Below, piece after piece: positions 7,608-14,242 of a DNA stretch of 15,938 nt; within the stretch, counting starts at the first letter, position 1; the number at the start of each line of letters is the position of its first letter. The notes under the pieces are model-generated. The model searched no databases and was not told the origin of the DNA. It was given only the letters and a program-made list of their open reading frames with translations. The stretch is from an uncultured Clostridia bacterium (GTDB lineage Bacteria; Bacillota; Clostridia; Oscillospirales; Ruminococcaceae), in contig CANPWR010000020.1 of the NCBI GenBank assembly GCA_947584825.1, positions 1 through 15,938 of the forward strand. The letters are read 5' to 3'. The translations under genes and the position numbers were made by a program.

Positions 7608-8334
7608 TATAGCAACGCTTTTCCCTGAGGTGTGTGAAGCTTACCTTTCAGAGAGCATTATCGGTCGGGCAAGGGCAAAAGGTATATTTGAGGTTAATTG
7701 TCACAACATCCGAGATTATACATTAGACAAGCACAGGCGTGTTGATGATACTCCCTACAGTGAGCAAAAGGGAATGTTAATGCAGGCTGAACCGATATAC
7801 AGATGCTTCAAGTCTGTGACTGAGGGTACAAATCCGCACGTTATATATGTGTCCCCGCAGGGGAAACCGTTTAATCAGGAAAAGGCAAAGGAACTTTCTA
7901 AGCTAAACAGCATATTTGTATTATGTGGACACTATGAAGGTGTAGACAACAGAATAATCGAAGAAATAGTTGATGAGGAAATATCAATAGGGGATTTTGT
8001 CCTCACCGGAGGGGAGCTTCCTGCACTGTGTTTGGTAGATGCAGTTGTCAGAATGTTGGACGGTGTTTTATCAGGTCCTGAAAATTATAAGGATGAAAGC
8101 CACTATTGCGGATTGCTTGAATATCCACAGTATACTCGCCCTGAGGTATGGCATGATAAGAGAGTTCCTGAGATACTTTTGTCGGGACATCATGCGAATA
8201 TAGACAAATGGAGGCATGAGCAGTCTCTTATTGTAACCTATGAAAAACGTTCTGATTTAATTGACTATGAAAAGCTTTCTGATACTGATTGTCAGTTTCT
8301 GTCGAATTATATAAAAAACAAGGAAAATACTTAA
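7597..8334 (+). CDS. trmD: tRNA (guanine-N1)-methyltransferase TrmD
   Basis: 245 residues, standard length. ATG 7597 has GGAGGG at 7583-7588; the TTG three bases before it is less likely. The protein begins MRIDIATLFPEV and carries the SPOUT trefoil-knot motifs YVSPQGKPFNQEKA, LCGHYEGVDNR and SIGDFVLTGGELPAL, then the LLEYPQYTRPEVW stretch typical of TrmD. It methylates N1 of G37 next to the anticodon in tRNAs reading CNN codons, using S-adenosylmethionine, and prevents +1 frameshifts. All family motifs are intact. It is the last gene of the operon that starts at 3809; the usual next gene, rplS, is not here. Confidence 0.97.
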   Translation: MRIDIATLFPEVCEAYLSESIIGRARAKGIFEVNCHNIRDYTLDKHRRVDDTPYSEQKGMLMQAEPIYRCFKSVTEGTNPHVIYVSPQGKPFNQEKAKELSKLNSIFVLCGHYEGVDNRIIEEIVDEEISIGDFVLTGGELPALCLVDAVVRMLDGVLSGPENYKDESHYCGLLEYPQYTRPEVWHDKRVPEILLSGHHANIDKWRHEQSLIVTYEKRSDLIDYEKLSDTDCQFLSNYIKNKENT

Positions 8335-8534
8335 CATATTTATTGCGGATTATACTCGACTATTAGTGACACAAAGTTATGCAAATTTAAATTTTATTAA
8401 GAATTTTTGTACAAATTGCATTGAGCATCACGGATTTTATGGTTAAAATACACAAATATTGAGGACTTGAAAACGCAGTCTGTAATCAAAAAGCAGAAAT
8501 TTTGCTTAATTCACTATTTTGTACTAAATTATCG
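8335..8534. other. Intergenic region after trmD, no gene seen
   Basis: About 200 nt of AT-rich sequence. No gene, T-box consensus or strong terminator is visible. The only small hairpin is AAGCA/TGCTT near 8490-8506, which has an A-run on its left and no T-run on its right, so it would suit a minus-strand transcript at best. Confidence 0.5.
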
Positions 8535-8562
8535 TTGACTAAGAAAAATATTAGGGTATAAT
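8535..8562 (+). promoter_or_regulatory. Promoter of the HPr gene
   Basis: TTGACT (8535-8540), a 16-nt spacer and TATAAT (8557-8562). Predicted transcript start is near 8569, giving a leader of about 48 nt before the ATG at 8617. Confidence 0.8.
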
Positions 8563-8616
8563 ATATTTATTGGCACAAGATTACTTTTGAGTAATTATGA
8601 AATGGAGAGATATGTA

Positions 8617-8886
8617 ATGTTTGTAAAAGATGTTGTTGTTCAGAATAAGGTAGGTTTGCATGCTCGTCCTGCTACTTTCTTTATTCAGAAGGCTAACGAA
8701 TTTAAGTCATCTATTTGGATCGAGAAAGAGGATAGAAGAGTAAATGCTAAGAGCTTACTCGGAATTCTTTCACTTGGCATTGTAGGCGGAACCGCTATCA
8801 GGATTATCGCTGACGGCGCAGATGAGAAGGATGCTGTAGACGGCTTGGTTGAGCTTGTTGAAAGCGGATTCACTGAGGAAGTTTAA
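8617..8886 (+). CDS. ptsH: Phosphocarrier protein HPr
   Basis: 89 residues, the usual HPr length. ATG 8617 follows GGAGAG at 8604-8609; upstream TTG or ATG codons in frame would give an atypical extension. His15 lies in GLHARPA, the site phosphorylated by enzyme I, and Arg17 is present. Ser46 lies in VNAKSLLGILSLGI, the site used by HPr kinase/phosphorylase in Firmicutes for carbon catabolite control. Keeping His15 excludes Crh. The gene stands alone, with its own promoter and a perfect terminator, and no enzyme I gene is adjacent; it may serve mainly in regulation through Ser46, though that cannot be told from this window. Confidence 0.95.
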   Translation: MFVKDVVVQNKVGLHARPATFFIQKANEFKSSIWIEKEDRRVNAKSLLGILSLGIVGGTAIRIIADGADEKDAVDGLVELVESGFTEEV

Positions 8887-8918
8887 TTTGCTAATTTAAT
8901 AACGGATATTGTGAGTGA

Positions 8919-8949
8919 AGCGAAGCATTTGTGCTTCGCTGTTTTTTTG
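8919..8949 (+). terminator. Rho-independent terminator after HPr
   Basis: Perfect 9-bp stem AGCGAAGCA (8919-8927) with TGCTTCGCT (8932-8940), loop TTTG, then GTTTTTTT. A textbook terminator for the monocistronic HPr transcript. Confidence 0.95.
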
Positions 8950-9129
8950 CGTAATTTTATTGTGAAGGTAAAAAACAGTTGAGTATTTTTGCGTTGAATC
9001 TGTTTCGGTTAGGTCATAGGCTATATTAATAGTTTATTAACATAAGATTTATAAAAATGTGTTACAATTTGTAATATATACAAAGAAACAATGAGATTTT
9101 AAAAATATTCTTGTGATTTTATTGCTTTT

Positions 9130-9151
9130 CACTAAAATATCACTAAAATAT
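9130..9151. repeat. 11-bp perfect tandem direct repeat, possible operator
   Basis: CACTAAAATAT occurs twice with no gap (9130-9140 and 9141-9151), ending 2 nt before the candidate -35 at 9154. The position and head-to-tail order at one helical turn suit binding of two regulator subunits on the same DNA face, for example the PucR-like protein encoded next. This use is inferred. Confidence 0.45.
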
Positions 9152-9153
9152 TA

Positions 9154-9182
9154 TTGCAAAATTATCGTTTTTTTGTTATTAT
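9154..9182 (+). promoter_or_regulatory. Candidate promoter of the regulator-ftsEX-peptidase operon
   Basis: TTGCAA (9154-9159), 17-nt spacer, TATTAT (9177-9182). The -35 is only a partial match, so activation by a bound protein would not be surprising. Confidence 0.45.
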
Positions 9183-9243
9183 AGTAATGATAGCTTAATC
9201 TATTTTAAGGCATACTAAAATTTATTCAGAGGAGTAAAAAGAC

Positions 9244-10329
9244 ATGTCAAACAGATTATTTCAAGGCATTATTCAACAGATGAAGGACACAGTGGATTGT
9301 GTTATCGGAGTTATAGATGAAACAGCTACAGTAATTGCTTGTTCGGAGATTTCCAGAGTAGGAACAACAAACGAGTATGTTTCACTTGGTTTGAATGACA
9401 CGCATGAAATTTTTGTCCGTGACGGATATACATACAAGCCGTTCGGAACACATATTAAGCCTGAATTTGCTGTGTTTGTCGAGGGCGTTGACGAAATGGC
9501 TGCTAAATATGCAAACATTCTTGCTATTTCCCTGTCTAGCTTAAAGCAATATTATGATGAGAAATATGACAGAAATAATTTTATAAAAAATGTTGTGCTT
9601 GACAATGTTCTTCCTGCTGATATTCTGGTAAAGGCGAGAGAGCTTCATTTCAACGCCGACGTTTCAAGAGTTGTATTGCTTATAAGAATACTATCGACAA
9701 ACGATGTTTCCGCTTATGATGTGATACAAAATCTTTTCCCTGATAAGAATAAGGATTTTGTATTTAATATTTCAGAATCAGACATTGTTCTTGTAAAAGA
9801 GGTTCACGAAAGTATTGAAACTTCTGATTTGGAAAAGCTGGCTAAATCAATTTCCGACACATTAAGCTCTGAATTCTATACAAGAGTTAATGTGGGAATA
9901 GGCACGGTTGTCGAAGGGGTAAACGATTTGGCAAGTTCTTTTAAAGAGGCGCAGATCGCCCTTGAAGTAGGAAAAGTATTTGATACTGAAAAGACTATTG
10001 TTTCATACGAAAATCTCGGAATAGCAAGGCTGATTTATCATCTTCCTACAACATTGTGTGAGACGTTTTTAAGAGAGGTTTTCAAAAAAGGCTCTATTGA
10101 TTCGCTTGATCACGAGACACTGTTTACAATTCAGAAGTTTTTTGAAAATAACCTCAATGTATCTGAGACATCAAGAAAGCTTTTCGTTCACAGAAACACC
10201 TTGGTATACAGACTTGAAAAAATCAAGAAGCTGACAGGTCTTGACCTGAGAGAATTCGACCACGCTATTATATTTAAGATTGCGTTGATGGTTAAGAAAT
10301 ACTTGTCGGCAAATCCGGTTAAATTTTAA
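9244..10329 (+). CDS. PucR/CdaR-family transcriptional regulator
   Basis: 361 residues. ATG 9244 follows GAGGAG about 7 nt upstream. Three parts are visible: an N-terminal sensor-like domain (about 1-105), a middle alpha/beta domain (about 120-265) with VNVGIGTVVEGVNDLASSFKEAQIALEVGKVF, the GGDEF-like CdaR module that has no catalytic motif, and a C-terminal PucR helix-turn-helix (about 297-356) with FFENNLNVSETSRKLFVHRNTLVYRLEKIKKLTGLDLREF. Such proteins usually sense sugar diacids or purine breakdown products, but here the next genes are ftsE, ftsX and a wall peptidase, 61 nt on with no terminator between. It may therefore control the division hydrolase operon or itself; the ligand is unknown. 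Confidence 0.88.
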   Translation: MSNRLFQGIIQQMKDTVDCVIGVIDETATVIACSEISRVGTTNEYVSLGLNDTHEIFVRDGYTYKPFGTHIKPEFAVFVEGVDEMAAKYANILAISLSSLKQYYDEKYDRNNFIKNVVLDNVLPADILVKARELHFNADVSRVVLLIRILSTNDVSAYDVIQNLFPDKNKDFVFNISESDIVLVKEVHESIETSDLEKLAKSISDTLSSEFYTRVNVGIGTVVEGVNDLASSFKEAQIALEVGKVFDTEKTIVSYENLGIARLIYHLPTTLCETFLREVFKKGSIDSLDHETLFTIQKFFENNLNVSETSRKLFVHRNTLVYRLEKIKKLTGLDLREFDHAIIFKIALMVKKYLSANPVKF

Positions 10330-10390
10330 TGTTCAGGAATGGTCTTTATGGGATTTTGCTGTAAAGGCTGAATTTAAAGGCGGTGTAGTT

Positions 10391-11077
10391 TTGGTAGAAT
10401 TTAATGATGTATCGGTAACATACTCTTCCGGAGTTGACGCTTTAAATCATGTTTCTCTTAAAATTAACGACGGAGATTTTGCATTCGTAGTAGGTTCATC
10501 AGGCGCAGGAAAATCAACGCTTATAAAGCTGATTTTAAAGGAAATTGACGCCACAGAAGGAACGGTTACCGTAAACGGTTTTAACCTGAAAAAGTTAAAG
10601 AGAAGAAAAATACCTAACCTAAGAAGAACTTTAGGGATAGTTTTTCAGGACTTCAGACTTATCCCTACAATGACGGTATATGAGAATGTTGCGTTTGTAC
10701 TGAGAGTTATTGACGCACCTAAAAAATATATAAAAAGCAGAGTCCCGTATGTAATATCCCTAGTGGGGCTTGCTCATAAAGCAAAAGCATATCCCGAAGA
10801 GCTTTCTGGAGGAGAACAGCAGAGAGTTGCGCTGGCACGTGCATTGGTAAACGATCCTCAGCTTATTATTGCGGACGAGCCTACGGGAAATATTGACCCT
10901 GCGCTTTCATATGAAATTGTAGAGTTGCTCAAGGGAATAAACGAGTGCGGAACAACTATTTTAATGGTTACGCATGAGCACGATATTGTAAGGCATTTCG
11001 GAGGAAGAATTATAAATATCAATGCCGGAAGCATTGCCTTCGATGAAACAATAGGAGGCGCAAATGAAGCTCAGTAG
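10391..11077 (+). CDS. ftsE: Cell division ATP-binding protein FtsE
   Basis: 228 residues, family length. The start is TTG 10391, with GGCGGTG at 10379-10385; no ATG is available at the expected N-terminus. ABC ATPase motifs are complete: Walker A VGSSGAGKST, Q-loop VFQDFR, signature LSGGEQQR, Walker B LIIADEPTGNID and the switch His in MVTHEHD. DEPTGNID is a hallmark of FtsE and related ATPases. FtsE works with membrane protein FtsX at the division site or lateral wall to activate a peptidoglycan hydrolase by ATP-driven conformational change. It overlaps ftsX by 14 nt. Confidence 0.96.
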   Translation: MVEFNDVSVTYSSGVDALNHVSLKINDGDFAFVVGSSGAGKSTLIKLILKEIDATEGTVTVNGFNLKKLKRRKIPNLRRTLGIVFQDFRLIPTMTVYENVAFVLRVIDAPKKYIKSRVPYVISLVGLAHKAKAYPEELSGGEQQRVALARALVNDPQLIIADEPTGNIDPALSYEIVELLKGINECGTTILMVTHEHDIVRHFGGRIININAGSIAFDETIGGANEAQ

Positions 11078-11972
11078 TATAAATTACCTTGTTGGCAAGG
11101 GAATATCAAGTGTATGGAAAAACAAGATGATGTCGTTTGCATCATTTTGTATTATGTTGGTTTCGCTGTTAATGGTAGGAATTTCAGTTTTAGCCTCAAT
11201 TAACATCAACAAGATAATCAGCGGAATTGAAGGAAAAAATGAAGTTATTGTAATCGTAAAGGACGGTACAACTGACGAGGCTATTACGGCTTTGGGCACA
11301 AGCATCAAAGATATAAAAAATGTTGACACTGTGACCTTCTATTCAAGGGAGGACGCATGGCAGTCAATGATTGATGATATGACGAAACAAGAGCAGGAGC
11401 TTTTCCAATATGCAGAGGGAGACAACCCTCTTCCTGACACTTATAAGGTTTCTGTAAAGAATATTGAAAAAATGGCTGATACAACAAACCGTATGTCAAC
11501 GCTTGAAGGAGTTGAATCAGTCAAAGCGTCTAATGAATTTGCGGATGTGCTTATAAGCGTAAGAAACATCTTTTCGGTTATTGCATTAGCGGTTGTTATA
11601 GCACTTATAATAGTGTGTCTGGTTATTATTTCAAACACGACCAGAACAAGCGTTTTTGCAAGAAGAAAAGAAATCAATATTATGAAATATGTCGGAGCAA
11701 CAAATAAATTTATCAAGATACCTTTCCAGATAGAGGGAACTATCGTTGGTCTTTTGGCTGCTGTTGCAGCATTTATATTGACAATGTTCGTTTATAGGGG
11801 AGCAGCTAACCTGATTCAGGATAACTATCAGATATTGACGATTTTAGGAGTTGATTCTCTCTATTCATTCAGAGATATATTAATACCTGTGGGTATTGCT
11901 TATTTGGTTGCCGGAGCAGTTATAGGCGCAATAGGAACGACAATAAGTACAAGCAAATACGTTAAGGTTTAG
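11064..11972 (+). CDS. ftsX: Cell division protein FtsX
   Basis: 302 residues. ATG 11064 lies within the end of ftsE and follows AGGAGG about 6 nt upstream. Topology fits FtsX: one helix near residues 23-45, a large extracellular domain (about 50-165) that should contact the hydrolase, then three more helices (about 170-193, 220-240 and 270-293). The N-terminus (YLVGKGISSVWKNKMMSFAS) and the cytoplasmic loop NTTRTSVFARRKEINIMKYVGAT are family marks. FtsX passes the ATPase signal of FtsE across the membrane. The secreted M23 protein 70 nt downstream is the likely partner. Confidence 0.96.
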   Translation: MKLSSINYLVGKGISSVWKNKMMSFASFCIMLVSLLMVGISVLASININKIISGIEGKNEVIVIVKDGTTDEAITALGTSIKDIKNVDTVTFYSREDAWQSMIDDMTKQEQELFQYAEGDNPLPDTYKVSVKNIEKMADTTNRMSTLEGVESVKASNEFADVLISVRNIFSVIALAVVIALIIVCLVIISNTTRTSVFARRKEINIMKYVGATNKFIKIPFQIEGTIVGLLAAVAAFILTMFVYRGAANLIQDNYQILTILGVDSLYSFRDILIPVGIAYLVAGAVIGAIGTTISTSKYVKV

Positions 11973-12042
11973 AAAGAGCAAAGATAGATCAAAATTTGTG
12001 TAACATTAAATCATATTGTTTAAGGACTAAGTGAGGAACAAA

Positions 12043-13371
12043 ATGAAGGTACAAAGACTGATAAAAAGAACTTTTACTTGTATATTAGCATTAGCTTTGA
12101 CTTTTGGCTTTTTTTCAAGGCTTCCGTCTAAGAATGTGATGGAAACCTCTGCATCTAAGATTTCGGATGCAAAGGAAAAGGTTGAGGAATATCAGGCTCA
12201 GCAGGAAGAATATGATAAGCAAATCAAAGATACTGAGGACGATATTGCCAAGGAAGAGGAAACCCAAAAGGCTATTAAGAAGCAAATGGATACGGTTCAG
12301 AAAACCATTCAAAGTTTGGATGAATATATTGCTGAGTTACAGGCTAATATCGATAATTTGAACAGTCAGATCGACGAAACACAAAAGCTCGTTGATACTA
12401 AAAAGACTGAAATTGATACAGGAATAAATAATTTTAAGAAAAGACTTCGTGCAATGTATATTGCGGGAAATGATTCGTATACGTCAATTATTCTCGGAGC
12501 AGATGATTTCTATGATATACTGATGAAGGTTGAGCTTGTTAAAAGAGTAGCTGACCATGACAATAAGGTTATTGATGAACTTATAGAGGTCAAAAACGAG
12601 TATGAGGCGGCTAAGAAAAAGCTTGAGGAGCAAAAGTCTCAGGTTGAGAGCGAAAAGGCTACATATGACAAGCAGAAGGAAGAAAAGAAACAGCAGAGAG
12701 CAAAGCTAAAAGATTTATATGCAAAGAGTGCTGAGGCTCAAAAAGCTTTAGAAGAGGACAAGGCTATTTATGAGAAAAAGAAAAGCGAGATAGCAAAAGA
12801 ACAGGAAGAAGCAGAAGCTACTTGGGCAAAGCTCGTTGAAGAAGCAAGACAGAGAGCTGCAGAACGTGAGGCTGCAAGGAGAGCAGCAATGGGTCAGAAT
12901 GATACTCCGAGCGGAAACACAGCCAGAACCGCCGGTGGCTCTTCCACAGTAACAGGAAACTTTATATGGCCGGTTCCGGGATTTTATAATATCACTTATG
13001 GAGTAGGTTGGCGCTGGGGAGCTTACCATGCTGGTATAGACATAGCTTCGAGTGGGATCAGAGGTGCTCAAATTGTTGCTTCCGATGCCGGAACTGTAGT
13101 TCAAGCTGAAAATTATTGTCCGCACGACTACGGCAAAAACGGAAGCTGCGGCTGCGGCGGAGGTTACGGCAGACATTGTATTGTCGATCATGGTAACGGA
13201 TATATGACTTTATACGGTCATATGGAGAACTGTATAGTAAATGTAGGCGACAAGGTAAATCAGGGACAGACGTTAGGCTATGTAGGGTCTACAGGTTTTT
13301 CAACAGGCGCTCACTGCCACTTTGAGGTAAGGCTTAACGGAGTAGCTCAGGATCCTGAAAATTATGTATAA
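12043..13371 (+). CDS. Secreted coiled-coil M23 peptidoglycan hydrolase, likely FtsEX partner
   Basis: 442 residues. ATG 12043 has GAGG at 12033-12036; a GTG at 12031 would overlap that site. A signal peptide (about 1-31: basic start, hydrophobic LALALTFGFF) is followed by two long coiled-coil stretches (about 38-130 and 175-285) rich in Lys, Glu and Gln, a Ser/Thr/Gly linker and a LytM/M23 domain (about 313-442). Zinc and catalytic residues are all present: His329 and Asp333 (HAGID), His393 (LYGHM), His424 and His426 (HCHFEV). So it should cut peptide cross-links itself, unlike the inactive EnvC type. The build matches coiled-coil hydrolases (PcsB, CwlO) that FtsX releases from autoinhibition. 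An unusual insert carries Cys359, Cys369, Cys371 and Cys379. Confidence 0.93.
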   Translation: MKVQRLIKRTFTCILALALTFGFFSRLPSKNVMETSASKISDAKEKVEEYQAQQEEYDKQIKDTEDDIAKEEETQKAIKKQMDTVQKTIQSLDEYIAELQANIDNLNSQIDETQKLVDTKKTEIDTGINNFKKRLRAMYIAGNDSYTSIILGADDFYDILMKVELVKRVADHDNKVIDELIEVKNEYEAAKKKLEEQKSQVESEKATYDKQKEEKKQQRAKLKDLYAKSAEAQKALEEDKAIYEKKKSEIAKEQEEAEATWAKLVEEARQRAAEREAARRAAMGQNDTPSGNTARTAGGSSTVTGNFIWPVPGFYNITYGVGWRWGAYHAGIDIASSGIRGAQIVASDAGTVVQAENYCPHDYGKNGSCGCGGGYGRHCIVDHGNGYMTLYGHMENCIVNVGDKVNQGQTLGYVGSTGFSTGAHCHFEVRLNGVAQDPENYV

Positions 13372-13373
13372 AA

Positions 13374-13412
13374 ACGGTCAGAATCGTTATATCAGCGGTT
13401 CTGACTGTTTTT
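13374..13412 (+). terminator. Rho-independent terminator of the ftsEX operon
   Basis: Arms ACGGTCAGAATCG (13374-13386) and CGGTTCTGACTGT (13396-13408) pair over 13 bp with two wobble pairs around a 9-nt loop, followed by a T5 run. It begins 3 nt after the peptidase stop codon. Confidence 0.9.
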
Positions 13413-13441
13413 ATTACAATATTTTGGACAAAAAGTTAGGG

Positions 13442-13930
13442 TTATAATAGGTTTACTATATTAAAATAAATTATTCTTTTACCTTTACTTTTTGTATAGT
13501 TAGTTGCATAAAGTCCATCATACTGTTTTCCGAAAACCAATATAGTATCGCTTTTATCAATCATAATTTTATCTGCATTGTCATAACAGTTATCAAAATA
13601 ATGCGCACTTGCAAGAACAACACTGTCTGCCTGTTCATGAACGGAATAATATCTATTACGCCATTCTTCACACCATTTACTGCATTGTTCCTCATAGGGA
13701 ATTATAATATGTTGATTAATACTATTGTAATACTTTAATGCACAAATAATTTCTGATGTCCATAGTGGTATACCATATTCACAATTAACATAAAAATCGG
13801 TGTACCCATTACAATATATTTTCCATATTATTTCACGAAGTGTACGTTTTAATGTAATATATGGTTCTTCAAATTCATTTTTATTGGGTATTAATTTTTC
13901 ATCTCCATTGGATATGATTGCACAAGTCAT
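13442..13930 (-). CDS. SLOG-fold protein, DUF1273/YpsA-like
   Basis: 162 residues; ATG at 13930 with GGTGAT 6 nt before it. The pattern FYVNCEYGIPLWTSEIICALKYY, then HIIIPYEEQCSKWCEEWRNRYYSVHEQADSVV, then a YDNADKIMIDKSDTILVF strand is the DUF1273/YpsA layout of the SLOG nucleotide-binding superfamily. The N-terminal strand, usually TGHRPEKL, reads SNGDEKL here, so the GHRP part is missing. SLOG proteins bind nucleotides or their derivatives; the ligand and function of this group are unknown, with YpsA implicated in Firmicutes cell division. It is divergent from a small Xre gene, sharing two operators. The gene is more AT-rich to the eye than the genes on either side, compatible with recent acquisition. 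Confidence 0.75.
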   Translation of the reverse strand: MTCAIISNGDEKLIPNKNEFEEPYITLKRTLREIIWKIYCNGYTDFYVNCEYGIPLWTSEIICALKYYNSINQHIIIPYEEQCSKWCEEWRNRYYSVHEQADSVVLASAHYFDNCYDNADKIMIDKSDTILVFGKQYDGLYATNYTKSKGKRIIYFNIVNLL

Positions 13931-13948
13931 ACTATTATCACCAAAGTT

Positions 13949-13977
13949 ATTTTAGCGGATTTTCCGCTAAAAGTCAA
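13949..13977 (-). promoter_or_regulatory. Promoter of the SLOG gene with embedded operator
   Basis: Read on the minus strand: TTGACT (13977-13972), 17-nt spacer, TAAAAT (13954-13949). The spacer is almost wholly occupied by operator 1. The predicted transcript start is at G13942, which is also the first base of the GGTGAT ribosome binding site, giving a leader of about 12 nt. Confidence 0.75.
13951..13971. promoter_or_regulatory. Operator 1, perfect inverted repeat
   Basis: TTTAGCGGA (13951-13959), TTT, TCCGCTAAA (13963-13971): 9-bp perfect arms with a 3-bp spacer, inside the SLOG promoter. A likely site for the adjacent Xre-type repressor. Confidence 0.7.
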
Positions 13978-13994
13978 TAGTGGATTATCCGCTA
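13978..13994. promoter_or_regulatory. Operator 2, near-perfect inverted repeat
   Basis: TAGTGGA-TTA-TCCGCTA has the same 3-bp spacer as operator 1 and differs from the TAGCGGA arm by one base. Its centre (13986) is 25 bp from that of operator 1 (13961). It covers the region between the -35 position and the -10 of the xre promoter. Confidence 0.65.
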
Positions 13995-13997
13995 ATG

Positions 13998-14003
13998 TAT
14001 AAT
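13998..14003 (+). promoter_or_regulatory. -10 element of the xre promoter
   Basis: TATAAT at 13998-14003. The -35 region is poor (TCAATA at 13974-13979). The predicted start is G14010, again the first base of a GGTGA ribosome binding site. The ATG at 14002 lies inside this -10, so it cannot be the start codon if this promoter is real. Confidence 0.65.
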
Positions 14004-14019
14004 GACATTGGTGATGTTT

Positions 14020-14220
14020 ATGTATAGAAGAATACGTGACTTGCGTGAGGATAAAAATATGACGCAAACACAAATGGCAAAAATTTTGCATTGTAGCCAA
14101 AGGGTTTATAGTGATTATGAGCGTGGGGAATTGGATATACCCTCAGATGTTTTAATACGTTTAGCTGACTTTCATAATGTTTCAGTTGATTATTTACTTG
14201 GACGTGTTGATGAAAAATAA
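14020..14220 (+). CDS. Small Xre-family HTH transcriptional regulator
   Basis: 66 residues from ATG 14020, with GGTGA at 14010-14014; ATG codons at 14002 and 14014 are in frame but fall in the -10 element or overlap the ribosome binding site. The whole protein is one HTH_3 domain: IRDLREDKNMTQTQMAKILH (helices 1-2), CSQRVYSDYERGELDIPS (recognition helix 3 and turn), then VLIRLADFHNVSVDYLLGR. Such small Xre proteins are usually dimeric repressors of their own and a divergent gene, which fits the two matching inverted repeats at 13951-13994. The cupin gene follows by 22 nt and may be co-transcribed. Confidence 0.9.
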   Translation: MYRRIRDLREDKNMTQTQMAKILHCSQRVYSDYERGELDIPSDVLIRLADFHNVSVDYLLGRVDEK

Positions 14221-14242
14221 ATTTAAAGAAAGGTGATTTATT

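Larger units (their letters stand above)
8950..9243. other. AT-rich intergenic region before the PucR/CdaR-like gene
   Basis: About 290 nt without a coding frame of note. It holds the palindrome TTACAATTTGTAA (9062-9074), a perfect tandem repeat of CACTAAAATAT (9130-9151) and, just after it, a candidate promoter. Runs of A and T around 9040-9125 could act as an UP-like element or curved DNA. Confidence 0.5.

Noticed and set aside
8490..8506. Hairpin AAGCA/TGCTT after trmD as its terminator
   Set aside because: The stem is only 5 bp and no T-run follows on the plus strand.
8569..8616. Riboswitch or T-box in the HPr leader
   Set aside because: The leader is only about 48 nt, with no T-box motif or stable hairpin.
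12167..12361. Lys/Arg-rich small frame inside the M23 gene
   Set aside because: A frame-shifted shadow of the coiled-coil codons.
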